DNA of 36,509 nt from Bacillota bacterium (GTDB taxonomy: Bacteria; Bacillota; Clostridia; Clostridiales; Caloramatoraceae): contig JAEZLD010000152.1 of the NCBI GenBank assembly GCA_023415335.1, positions 1 to 36,509 of the forward strand, read 5' to 3'. The notes below the pieces were generated by a model. That model saw only the letters and a program-made list of their open reading frames with translations. It searched no databases and had not been told where the DNA came from. The stretch's first letter is position 1. Each line of letters opens with the position of its first letter. The position numbers and the translations under genes are program-made. Positions 15,622-23,355 of this stretch are shown one piece after another.

Positions 15622-17106
15622 TTACTCGCCTCCTGTCACGATGTGGATAATCTGCCGTGTATCTATGTCTCCACCGTTTTCAATGCATGTACAGAGTTCA
15701 CCATCATACAGAAGATAGATACGATCGCACATGTTAACAATTTCTGTCAGCTCCGAGGAGAAAATCATGACAGACTTGCCCTCCTTACGGAGGTTACGGA
15801 TTATTGTGTAAATTTCGCTTTTTGCACCTACATCAATACCTCTGGTGGGTTCATCTAGCATCAGCAAATTCGCATCAGAAAACAAGCTCTTGGCAAATAC
15901 GATTTTCTGCTGGTTACCGCCCGAAAGTTTTGCTACTTCTTTCTCCATGGAATGTGTTACGATATTGAGTGCGTCAATGTATTTTTTTGTGGCAGCCTTC
16001 TCTTGTGTATTATTCAGGAATCCCAAGGAAGCTATTTTTTTCATGCTCATCACGGGGACATTACTCCGGATGGTAAGCATGGTAAAAAGTCCTTGTGTAC
16101 GTCTTTCTTCGGGGACCAATGCTATGCCGGCTTTAATTGCTTTATGTGGTGTCGGATGAAACGGCTTTCCCTCAAAAGTAATTGAGCCACTGAAAGGATC
16201 CACACCGTAGATTGCTCGTGCAATCTCAGTCTTTCCCGCTCCAATCAAGCCGTAGAAACCAACTATCTCACCCTTCTTAACATTGAAGGTAATATTTTTC
16301 AGTTTTTTGTTAGAAATATTCTCCACCTGGAGAATGTTCTCTTCAGGCTCAATCTCAGGTGGAATATACGCCTCATATATGGTCTTGCCAATCATCATTT
16401 TTATCAGTTCTGCGCGGTCCTTCACTTCAGTTATAGGCTTTGTCTCAATATGACGACCATCACGCATAACAGTAACGTCATCCGCAAGTTCAAATATTTC
16501 ATCCAATCTATGGGATATGTAAATAACCGTCACATTATTTTTTCTTAAATCCTTTACAATTCCGAACAGCTTTTGAATCTCTGTCTCAGACAGGGAGGCA
16601 GTTGGCTCGTCCATAATTATAACCTCAGCATTACTTGAAACAGCCTTTGCAATTTCAATTATTTGCTTTTTAGCAACACATAGGGAAGAAACACTCTGCT
16701 TTGGATCTATTGAAGGGTCCAAGCTTCGTAGTGTTTCTATTACCTGGGAATTCTTCTCTGTATTCTTAATGAAACCAAATTTAGTTTCTTCAACACCAAG
16801 TGTCAGGTTTTCCTCTACTGTAAGTTGATCCACAACATTAAGTTCCTGGAAAAGTGTGCTGACACCCTTATGGCGGGCTTCGTTTGGATTAGCTGCATGA
16901 TAATCCTTGCCATTTAAAACAATTGTGCCCTTTGTGCGCTGAATAGCACCTGTGAGCACCTTAATCAGTGTGGACTTTCCCGCGCCGTTTTCACCCACGA
17001 GACAGTGTACTGTATTCTTTCTGATATCAAAGCTGACATCGTTAAGGGCAATCACACCAGGGTATTCTTTTGTAAGGCTTCGGATCTCCAAAATGTTTTC
17101 AGACAT
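15622..17106 (-). CDS. Sugar ABC transporter ATP-binding protein, two ATPase domains
   Basis: This is a tandem ATPase of the RbsA/XylG/MglA type. Domain 1 has Walker A GENGAGKST at 38-46, a degenerate signature (SLCVAKKQ near 141-148) and Walker B EVIIMDEPTA at 161-170. Domain 2 has a shortened Walker A GLIGAGKT (286-293), a full signature LSGGNQQK and Walker B LLMLDEPTRGID. The length of 494 residues is standard. Weak first and strong second signatures are normal for this family. The start ATG 17106 follows GGAGCGAG. It energises sugar uptake with the two permeases and the binding lipoprotein. Confidence 0.95.
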   Translation of the reverse strand: MSENILEIRSLTKEYPGVIALNDVSFDIRKNTVHCLVGENGAGKSTLIKVLTGAIQRTKGTIVLNGKDYHAANPNEARHKGVSTLFQELNVVDQLTVEENLTLGVEETKFGFIKNTEKNSQVIETLRSLDPSIDPKQSVSSLCVAKKQIIEIAKAVSSNAEVIIMDEPTASLSETEIQKLFGIVKDLRKNNVTVIYISHRLDEIFELADDVTVMRDGRHIETKPITEVKDRAELIKMMIGKTIYEAYIPPEIEPEENILQVENISNKKLKNITFNVKKGEIVGFYGLIGAGKTEIARAIYGVDPFSGSITFEGKPFHPTPHKAIKAGIALVPEERRTQGLFTMLTIRSNVPVMSMKKIASLGFLNNTQEKAATKKYIDALNIVTHSMEKEVAKLSGGNQQKIVFAKSLFSDANLLMLDEPTRGIDVGAKSEIYTIIRNLRKEGKSVMIFSSELTEIVNMCDRIYLLYDGELCTCIENGGDIDTRQIIHIVTGGE

Positions 17107-17147
17107 AATCTCGCTCCATTCTACATCGATGAATAATTAAATATAAT

Positions 17148-17185
17148 AGTGTCACCAAAGGAGTATCAGCTCCTTTGGTGACACT
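17148..17185 (-). promoter_or_regulatory. Strong intercistronic hairpin after the binding-protein gene
   Basis: A perfect 16-bp stem (17148-17163 with 17170-17185) has a 6-base loop. The - strand continues into an AT-rich run without a pure T-tract. In such operons a hairpin here usually protects the binding-protein transcript or partly terminates, giving more binding protein than membrane subunits. The T-poor tail favours stabilisation or attenuation rather than full termination. Confidence 0.8.
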
Positions 17186-17229
17186 CAAAGAGTTAATGTA
17201 CTATTACCATTCTGCGGCAATATTATGAA

Positions 17230-18273
17230 TTACTTAACCGTGATACCCCAGTGCTTGCTAAGCCAGGAAATAGCTGTATTCTTGTCCATGGAATACTTGG
17301 AGCAGTTATAAGCAGAGCAGAAAACTTCCTGTTCCTTATCGGACTTCTGCTTAATCTTGCCATCATGGATGTCCATCAGGTTCTGAACACGTGCGATACC
17401 AGTCTCAGAAGGGGATAGTCCTAGAGACGCAACAAGAGAGGAATTGTTCACATAAATTTCCTTGTATTGAGCATCATCGAAGTCGCAGGAACAAACCAGT
17501 TCGGTAGCTGGAGTACCATCCTTATTCAGCACACCACGACCTGCATCAACAAGGGCACTCATTACACCAGTAGCCAGGTTAGAGGCTTCAGCATAAATCA
17601 GGTTCACTTCAGGGTTGGAATTCAATATACCAGCCATGATGGACTTAGCAGCATCTGCACCGCCGCTTGCATCCTGGCAACCCAGATTAACAGCACTGGC
17701 ATCAACGGACTTAACGCCCTCAACAAAAGGATCGGTACGACCAGTGATAACCTCATTGTTATCAGGCCAGCCCAGCTGAACCATCACGATAGGCTTGTCA
17801 GGATGAGCTTTCTTCCATTCAGTTGCCATCTCCACACCCATCTTACGGGAAATAGCAGCCTCGTCGTTACGGACAGCGGGGATGCCTGTACCCTTGAAAG
17901 GACCGAAGAAAGATGCCATTACAACTTTCTTATCTAGGCACTCATTGATGGCAGCTAAAGCAGCATCGTCATCCCACAGATGCAAGGTAGCCATGTCAAT
18001 ACCCTGGGCCAATATCTGGTCCAGATTCTTGGTCATTGTAGCAGAGTCACCCTTTCCATCGAAAACAATAACCTCAGCATTCCACTGTTCTTTAGCATAC
18101 TTCTTAGCTGCTTCATACTGAGCTTGGTGGAAGGTGTTAGAATAGTCAGACACAAAGAAACCAATCTTTAGGGGCTTGTCTTTCCCACCCTGGGAGTTAC
18201 CATCTTTGTCACCGCAGGCGAACAACGTCAGTGACATGGCCAAAGCTAGGAGTAGTGCAAAAACTTTTTTCAT
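17230..18273 (-). CDS. Sugar-binding lipoprotein of ABC transporter (Peripla_BP_4 type)
   Basis: The chosen start, ATG 18273, follows AGGAGGG and gives MKKVFALLLALAMSLTLFAC, a lipoprotein signal with the modified cysteine at residue 20. Upstream in-frame starts would add 20 charged residues before the signal and lack a binding site. The mature part has a ribose/galactose-binding-protein fold: PLKIGFFVSDYSNTFHQAQY, then DGKGDSATMTKNLDQILAQG, GRTDPFVEGVK and a CDFDDAQY ligand-contact region. The total is 347 residues. It would be anchored on the outer face of the membrane and deliver the sugar to the two permeases. It is the first gene after the promoter. Confidence 0.94.
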   Translation of the reverse strand: MKKVFALLLALAMSLTLFACGDKDGNSQGGKDKPLKIGFFVSDYSNTFHQAQYEAAKKYAKEQWNAEVIVFDGKGDSATMTKNLDQILAQGIDMATLHLWDDDAALAAINECLDKKVVMASFFGPFKGTGIPAVRNDEAAISRKMGVEMATEWKKAHPDKPIVMVQLGWPDNNEVITGRTDPFVEGVKSVDASAVNLGCQDASGGADAAKSIMAGILNSNPEVNLIYAEASNLATGVMSALVDAGRGVLNKDGTPATELVCSCDFDDAQYKEIYVNNSSLVASLGLSPSETGIARVQNLMDIHDGKIKQKSDKEQEVFCSAYNCSKYSMDKNTAISWLSKHWGITVK

Positions 18274-18321
18274 TTTTTCCCTCCTGAAATTTAATTTTTT
18301 TGGGCTGATTATATTTCTCAT

Positions 18322-18335
18322 GGGTGTTTTCACCC
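18322..18335 (-). promoter_or_regulatory. Small inverted repeat in the operon leader
   Basis: GGGTG TTTT CACCC is a perfect 5-bp stem-loop in the leader between the promoter and the first gene of the sugar operon. It could be a weak regulatory hairpin or chance. Confidence 0.35.
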
Positions 18336-18424
18336 TTTACCCCTTTTTATACACCTTGACTAAAGTCCTCTGTATAAATTATATGTATTTCGGCTCTTCT
18401 GTTAATTTTTGTTATCATGGCTAA

Positions 18425-18453
18425 AATGTACCAAACTTTATTATTAATGTCAA
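18425..18453 (-). promoter_or_regulatory. Promoter of the sugar/lipoate operon
   Basis: Read on the - strand: TTGACA (18453-18448), a 17-base spacer, then TACATT (18430-18425). The -35 is perfect and the -10 matches 4 of 6. The leader to the first start codon is about 145 bases. No copy of the ATCGATATA motif lies at this promoter. Confidence 0.8.
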
Positions 18454-18527
18454 TAGGTTTTTTGAAGATTGTTAGAACAAATTTCAAAACCGTAAGAAGG
18501 TTTATAAATACCATCAAAATCAAAGGA

Positions 18528-18571
18528 ATAAGAAAATGCCTGATTATTACGCAATGCGAAGTAATCAGACA
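18528..18571 (-). terminator. Terminator of the SorC regulator gene
   Basis: On the - strand a 16-bp stem with one mismatch and two G-U pairs (18571-18556 with 18552-18537, 3-base loop) is followed by TTTTCTTATT. It separates the regulator transcript from the sugar operon promoter. Confidence 0.85.
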
Positions 18572-18617
18572 TTTCTTAAATAAAACAAATGACATGACAA
18601 TATAGTTTTATATCGTA

Positions 18618-19595
18618 TTATTTCTTAGGTAGTTCATCCGAATCCATGATCTGTAGTATCTGAGTTGCCGTGTTCTCATCGGTAACAAAATAGTGAATGC
18701 ACTCAGTGCGAAGAGCTCCAATAATAGATATTACCTTACTGCTTCCTACTGCCATAGCCATAACATTCTTCGCTTTCTTAAGTCCATCACCTGTGATGCC
18801 AATTAGCTTGCGGTTAAAGTCGTTATCAATAAACTCTCCTTTTATATTGAAGTGGCGTGCGCAAATATCTCCAACAGCAACATCAGGACAGCGGCGAATT
18901 TCTTCCACCATGCTTACCCCACCACAGCGGAACTGCCTAAGCTCCCCACGCTCCTGGATACGTCCTATACCCAGCACAGCAAAGTCTAAATGCTCCCATA
19001 AATCCAAAATAGGCTGCATATATGCACTACTTACAATACGGTTTTTATCTTCAAGTGTATCTACAAATCCAGGAGAATAAATAAACAGAGGATAACCTCG
19101 AACCTTATCAGAAAACATTCTGATGCTTTCATTTAATTGGTATTCCTGTGTCAAAAGGGGCGAAGATCCTACAAGAGGAACAACGCTGATATCACAAAGG
19201 GAAGTGTTTTCAGGAAAGGCCTCCATAAACGTATAGCAGGTATTTCCCCACGCAACACCAATGGATGAGTGGCTATGAAATAAATTCACAGCAAATCGAA
19301 CGGCTTGGGATGTCATGACCCGCAGCAGTGCATTCTCATTATGAGTGCCGCTGGGAACTACAATGCATTTCCTTAATCCAAAGCTTTCCTCCATGCGGGC
19401 CGCTAATCCATCATTATTGACAGAAGGGTCCTTAATCTCCACCTGGATAATTCCCATATTCTTTGCTTCTGTTAAGGACATAGAAACAGCAGAGCGGGAG
19501 ATGTCAAAGGTTTTTGAAATCATCTCCTGTGTCATTCCCTGCTCATAGTACATTTTGCATATTTCAACAAGTTTTTGAATATTGGCGCTGTCCAT
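18618..19595 (-). CDS. SorC-family transcriptional regulator
   Basis: The N-terminal helix-turn-helix covers about residues 5-45, with YYEQGMTQEMISKTFDISRSAVSM. It is followed by a large sugar-phosphate-sensing domain with SSIGVAWGNTCYTFMEAF, ISVVPLVGSSP, FAVLGIGRIQERG and VGDICARHFNIKGEF, all typical of SorC/DeoR-like effector domains. The length of 325 residues is normal. The start ATG 19595 follows AAGAGGGAGAAAATT. Family members usually respond to phosphorylated sugars; L-xylulose 5-phosphate or a neighbour would be the natural candidate. It lies between the sugar operon and the divergent aco operon, both probable targets. Confidence 0.93.
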   Translation of the reverse strand: MDSANIQKLVEICKMYYEQGMTQEMISKTFDISRSAVSMSLTEAKNMGIIQVEIKDPSVNNDGLAARMEESFGLRKCIVVPSGTHNENALLRVMTSQAVRFAVNLFHSHSSIGVAWGNTCYTFMEAFPENTSLCDISVVPLVGSSPLLTQEYQLNESIRMFSDKVRGYPLFIYSPGFVDTLEDKNRIVSSAYMQPILDLWEHLDFAVLGIGRIQERGELRQFRCGGVSMVEEIRRCPDVAVGDICARHFNIKGEFIDNDFNRKLIGITGDGLKKAKNVMAMAVGSSKVISIIGALRTECIHYFVTDENTATQILQIMDSDELPKK

Positions 19596-19626
19596 ACAAT
19601 TTTCTCCCTCTTAATTTGTGTTTTAC

Positions 19627-19635
19627 TATATCGAT
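19627..19635 (-). promoter_or_regulatory. Candidate SorC operator at its own promoter
   Basis: Read on the - strand the sequence is ATCGATATA followed by GTAAAA, starting two bases after the -10 box. The position suits autorepression. The same 9-mer is at 19955-19963 downstream of the aco -10. Confidence 0.5.
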
Positions 19636-19637
19636 AG

Positions 19638-19667
19638 ATTATACAACAAATAAAATACTTCTGTCAA
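19638..19667 (-). promoter_or_regulatory. Promoter of the SorC regulator gene
   Basis: On the - strand, TTGACA (19667-19662), an 18-base spacer and TATAAT (19643-19638): both boxes match consensus exactly. The gene starts about 43 bases further on. Confidence 0.9.
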
Positions 19668-19921
19668 AGAATAATAAAAAGAATCTAAATTTATTTTATT
19701 TTTACTGTTTACATATATTTTTTTATCACTTCTGAAAAATGTTTTAACTTATATGATTAGAATAACCTTATTGATAAATTACAATAACAATTTATAGGTG
19801 TACTTTGAAAAATCAATAGCATTACACATCAGTTTCAGCATAAATCTAATTCCGTTCTTCTTCCAGGCAACCTCATAAATATAACATTCGTTACATTTTT
19901 TGAAAAATATTCCTCATTTAA

Positions 19922-19950
19922 TTGACATTTGTTTTAACGTATGTTAATAT
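19922..19950 (+). promoter_or_regulatory. Promoter of the aco operon
   Basis: TTGACA at 19922-19927, a 17-base spacer and TAATAT at 19945-19950 (4 of 6). The leader to the acoA start is about 60 bases. No -12/-24 sigma-54 element was evident, although many acetoin operons use one. Confidence 0.7.
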
Positions 19951-19954
19951 TTTA

Positions 19955-19963
19955 ATCGATATA
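19955..19963 (+). promoter_or_regulatory. Candidate SorC operator at the aco promoter
   Basis: ATCGATATA followed by TAAAAA lies four bases after the -10 box, in the same orientation relative to transcription as the copy at the SorC promoter. Binding here would block initiation of the aco operon. Confidence 0.5.
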
Positions 19964-20017
19964 TAAAAATAAAATATTCTATACACGTCACTAGTAATAT
20001 TGAAAGGAGCGGTTATC

Positions 20018-21019
20018 TTGGGTAATAAAACTATAGAAGAATCCGCAACAATAACAGAGTCCATCAGTAAGGATTTGATGCTCACCATGTGGCGCAACAT
20101 GAACATGGGCAGGAAATTTGAAGAACATGTCCAGTGGCTGTTCTCCAAGGGACTGGTACACGGTACCACTCACTTGGGCATCGGAGAAGAGGCAACTGCT
20201 GCTGGCACCATTGCTGCACTTAAGCCCCAGGACTATGTGTTCGGCACTCACCGTGGCCATAGCCAGGCCATTGCCAAGGGCATTAATGTAAAATACATGA
20301 TGGCAGAAATCTTAGGCAGACAGACCGGTGTCTGCAAGGGCAAGGGTGGTTCCATGCATATTGCAGATCCTGATATACATTATTTTGGTGCTGATGGAAT
20401 TTTAGGCGCCAGTGCTGTCATGTGTAATGGTACTGCATTGGCCATAAAAAAACGCAATGAGAAGGACCGCATTTCTCTGGTCTTTTTTGGCGACGGGACC
20501 TCCAACGAGGGTGCAACCTGGGAAGCAATGAATCTGGCAGCTGTCTGGCAGCTTCCTACATTATTTGTTTGTGTAAATAATACCTATGGTATGTCCACTC
20601 CAATTTCACAGGTAATGCACGATACAGATATTTCTAAGCGTGCTTATCCCTTTGGTATACCTGCACGCTCTATAAATGGCAACGATGTTCTGGAAGTATA
20701 CCGTACCATTAAGGAAGCTCGTGAATACGTTGCAGCAGGTAACGGGCCAATGCTGGTGGTTGAGAACACCTATCGTATATCTGGTCACTCCAAGAGTGAT
20801 GGCAACCTATACCGTACCAAGGAAGAGATTGAGTCCTGGAAGCTAAGGTGCCCCATCAAGTCATTTAGCAAGTATATACTAGACCACGGTATTGCAACAG
20901 AAGAAGAACTGGACAAGATTGCTGATGTAGCCGATACAGAGATTAATGCTGCCGAGGAGTACGCAAAGAGCTCTCCGGAGCCTAAGTTAGAAGATCTTCT
21001 CAGCGACGTTTACGCATAG
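20018..21019 (+). CDS. acoA: Acetoin/2-oxoacid dehydrogenase E1 alpha subunit
   Basis: This is the thiamine-diphosphate subunit that, with AcoB, cleaves acetoin or decarboxylates a 2-oxoacid. The ThDP motif runs from GDG (158-160) to VCVNN (187-188). HRGHSQAIAKG with GKGGSMHIAD resembles AcoA more than pyruvate-dehydrogenase E1 alpha. The TTG at 20018 lies 8 bases after AAAGGAG (20003-20009) and is the preferred start; an earlier TTG at 20000 precedes the binding site. The protein is 333 residues. It is the first gene of a four-gene operon, 15 bases before acoB. Pyruvate as substrate cannot be excluded. Confidence 0.9.
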   Translation: MGNKTIEESATITESISKDLMLTMWRNMNMGRKFEEHVQWLFSKGLVHGTTHLGIGEEATAAGTIAALKPQDYVFGTHRGHSQAIAKGINVKYMMAEILGRQTGVCKGKGGSMHIADPDIHYFGADGILGASAVMCNGTALAIKKRNEKDRISLVFFGDGTSNEGATWEAMNLAAVWQLPTLFVCVNNTYGMSTPISQVMHDTDISKRAYPFGIPARSINGNDVLEVYRTIKEAREYVAAGNGPMLVVENTYRISGHSKSDGNLYRTKEEIESWKLRCPIKSFSKYILDHGIATEEELDKIADVADTEINAAEEYAKSSPEPKLEDLLSDVYA

Positions 21020-21034
21020 AAGGAGGGTATAGCA

Positions 21035-22012
21035 ATGATGAAAGAAATTACATACGCCCAAGCAATTAACGATGCCATGAGCGAAGAGATGATGCGTGAT
21101 GAAAGCGTATTTATGATGGGTGAAGACATTGCTGAGTATTGTGGAGCATTCGGTGTTTCCAAAGGTATGCTGGAGAAGTTCGGCAAGGACCGTATTATGA
21201 ACACTCCTATCTCAGAACAAGCCTATGTAGGCGCCGGAATCGGTGCTGCTATGGTAGGCATGCGCCCCATCGTTGAACTTATGTTCTCAGATTTTTTATG
21301 TGTGTGCTTTGATGAGCTGGTGAACGAGGCACCCAAGATGCGGTTCATGTTCGGCGGCAAGGTCAAGGTTCCCATGGTTATGCGTACTGCCGCTGGTGCC
21401 GGCACTGGTGCCGCTGCACAGCATTCTCAGAGCCTTGAGGCATGTCTGGCTCATTTCCCTGGTCTTAAGGTTGTTATTCCTTCTACTCCTTATGATGCTA
21501 AGGGCCTTCTAAAAACCGCTATCAGGGATGATAATCCTGTTATGTTCCTGGAGCAGAAGACCCTGTACCGTACAAAGGGCATGGTTCCTGAAGAGGAGTA
21601 TACTATTCCTCTAGGTGAAGCAGATGTAAAGCGGGAAGGCACAGATTGCTCCATTATTACTTATGGACGTATGGTACAGATGAGTCTGCTAGCTTCTGAA
21701 AAGTTAGCCGATGAAGGTATAAACGTTGAGGTAATCGATATTCGCTGCCTTCTTCCTCTGGACACTAATACCATTGTTGAGTCAGTAAAGAAGACCCACC
21801 GGGCATTGATTGTACATGAAGCCGTTCAGTTTGGTGGCTTCGGCGGTGAGATTGCAGGCCAGATTGCCGATAGCGAAGCTTTCTATTATCTTGATGCTCC
21901 CATTCGTCGCCTTGGTGCTCTGAGCTGTCCTATCCCCTTTAACCCCAATTTAGAGCGTGAAACCTTCCCTACAGTGGACAAGATTATTGCTAAGGTTAAG
22001 AGTCTGCTCTGA
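21035..22012 (+). CDS. acoB: Acetoin/2-oxoacid dehydrogenase E1 beta subunit
   Basis: This subunit forms the alpha2beta2 E1 with AcoA and completes the ThDP site. The transketolase pyrimidine-binding domain opens with ITYAQAINDAMSEEM, then FMMGEDIAEYCGAFGVSKG and TPISEQAYVGAGIGAAMVG, holding the Glu that activates thiamine. The C-terminal transketolase domain has EVIDIRCLLPLD and IVHEAVQFGGFGGEIA. The length of 325 residues is standard. The start ATG 21035 follows AAGGAGGG with a 7-base spacer; ATG 21038 is also possible. In its first 65 codons none of five Ile codons is ATA, unlike the arg genes. Confidence 0.92.
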   Translation: MMKEITYAQAINDAMSEEMMRDESVFMMGEDIAEYCGAFGVSKGMLEKFGKDRIMNTPISEQAYVGAGIGAAMVGMRPIVELMFSDFLCVCFDELVNEAPKMRFMFGGKVKVPMVMRTAAGAGTGAAAQHSQSLEACLAHFPGLKVVIPSTPYDAKGLLKTAIRDDNPVMFLEQKTLYRTKGMVPEEEYTIPLGEADVKREGTDCSIITYGRMVQMSLLASEKLADEGINVEVIDIRCLLPLDTNTIVESVKKTHRALIVHEAVQFGGFGGEIAGQIADSEAFYYLDAPIRRLGALSCPIPFNPNLERETFPTVDKIIAKVKSLL

Positions 22013-22035
22013 TACAATTGTTAGGAGGAAATAAC

Positions 22036-23337
22036 ATGACTGAAGTTTTTATGCCGAAAGCCGGCATGGATATGAAAGAAGGCCGCCTTATACGGTGGCT
22101 TAAAAATGTAGGTGACCACGTTGAACTGGATGAGCCTATTATGGAGATTGAAACCGATAAAATAACCATGGAAGCAGAAGCTCCTGCCACAGGCATCCTG
22201 CTAGCCAAGCTGATTGATGACGATACCACCGTGCCTGTTCTTCAGACAATTGGTTATATTGGCCAACCCGGCGAGAAGGTTCCTGACATACATGCTACAA
22301 CAGAGGCAAAGCCCGCTTCAGGGACATATGACCTTGCTTCTTCCACAGCTGCTGAAACTGCAGCTGTAGCTGATGCAAGCAACAGCTCTGTTCTCGCTAC
22401 GCCTTATGCACGGAAATTAGCAAAGGATAACAACATTGACTTAGCTGATGTTCCTAACAATGGGTTAATTTATGGCAAGGATGTTATATCTGCTATATCT
22501 GCGCCCTCTGTAAAGGCCACCCCTCTTGCAAAGAAGTATGCAGAGGTGAGTGGTGTTTCCTTGGATACCGTCACCGGCACTGGTTATGGTGGCAAGGCTA
22601 CTAGAGATGATGTTCTCTCTTCCATGAAGCCTGCTGCTTCTTCTCGGGAGCCACTTCATATTCCTCTGACGCCTATCCGCAAGGCAATTGCACGCAACAT
22701 GTTCGACAGCCTGCATACTATGGCCCAAACATCCGATTCTGTAGAAGTTGATGTAACGGAGCTTGTAAATATGCGCAAGCGCTTGGCTGCACATCAGGAG
22801 AAGTTGGGAGTAAAAATTACTATCAACGACCTGCTCAGCTATGCTTCCGTAAAGATGATTAAATCACACCCTCTGGCAAATGCATCCTTTGCAGACACTG
22901 AGATTATCTCCTACCCCAATGTGAATCTAAGCATGGCTGTTGCCACAGATTATGGTCTGACCTCTCCCGTGGTTCATAATGCTGACCTGATGAGTCTGGT
23001 AGAACTAAGCAAAGCACTGCATGATATTACTATACGTGCTCGGGAGCGCAGACTGACTATGGATGACCAGTCAGGTGGTACGTTAACTTTAACCAACATG
23101 GGCATCTTCCCTGTTGATAATTTCAATCCCATTCTCCCCTCTTCACAGTCATGTATTTTAGGCTTTGGCCGCTGCAGAGAAAAGCCTGCAGTTTATGAGG
23201 GTCAGATTTGCATCCGTACCATGATGGTACTGTCTGTTACCTATGACCACCGTGTATTCGATGGTGGTGAGGTTGGCTCCATCATGAAGACCATGAAGGA
23301 GTATCTGGAGAATCCTGAGCTCTTCCTGGTTCAGTAA
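22036..23337 (+). CDS. acoC: Dihydrolipoamide acyltransferase (E2) with two E3-binding domains
   Basis: This is the E2 core, which transfers the acyl group from its lipoyl arm to CoA. An N-terminal lipoyl domain (1-80) carries the lipoylated lysine in EIETDKITMEAE (Lys42). Two peripheral-subunit-binding repeats follow, at about 120-153 (LATPYARKLAKDNN) and 160-196 (ATPLAKKYAEVSG). The catalytic domain (208-433) has the CoA-acyltransferase motif DHRVFDGG with His405 and Asp409. The start ATG 22036 has AGGAGG 8 bases upstream; an earlier TTG lies before that site. Linkers are rich in Ala, Ser and Thr. Lipoylation by the LplA at 7659-8645 is a natural expectation. Confidence 0.93.
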   Translation: MTEVFMPKAGMDMKEGRLIRWLKNVGDHVELDEPIMEIETDKITMEAEAPATGILLAKLIDDDTTVPVLQTIGYIGQPGEKVPDIHATTEAKPASGTYDLASSTAAETAAVADASNSSVLATPYARKLAKDNNIDLADVPNNGLIYGKDVISAISAPSVKATPLAKKYAEVSGVSLDTVTGTGYGGKATRDDVLSSMKPAASSREPLHIPLTPIRKAIARNMFDSLHTMAQTSDSVEVDVTELVNMRKRLAAHQEKLGVKITINDLLSYASVKMIKSHPLANASFADTEIISYPNVNLSMAVATDYGLTSPVVHNADLMSLVELSKALHDITIRARERRLTMDDQSGGTLTLTNMGIFPVDNFNPILPSSQSCILGFGRCREKPAVYEGQICIRTMMVLSVTYDHRVFDGGEVGSIMKTMKEYLENPELFLVQ

Positions 23338-23355
23338 AAATAAGGAGTTACAGTT

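Larger units (their letters stand above)
19596..19999. other. AT-rich divergent control region between SorC gene and aco operon
   Basis: No gene is seen in this 404-base stretch. It holds two outward promoters, 19638-19667 (-) and 19922-19950 (+), each followed at once by ATCGATATA. The middle part, 19670-19920, is AT-rich with no recognised element; a longer leader or a further activator site is possible. Confidence 0.75.

Noticed and set aside
9423..19595. An Lsr-type autoinducer-2 uptake system (SorC regulator, double ATPase, two permeases, binding protein, FGGY kinase)
   Set aside because: The parts list is similar, but LsrF and LsrG are missing, the kinase resembles LyxK, and UlaE/AraD-type enzymes point to pentose metabolism. 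It remains a weak alternative for the transporter.
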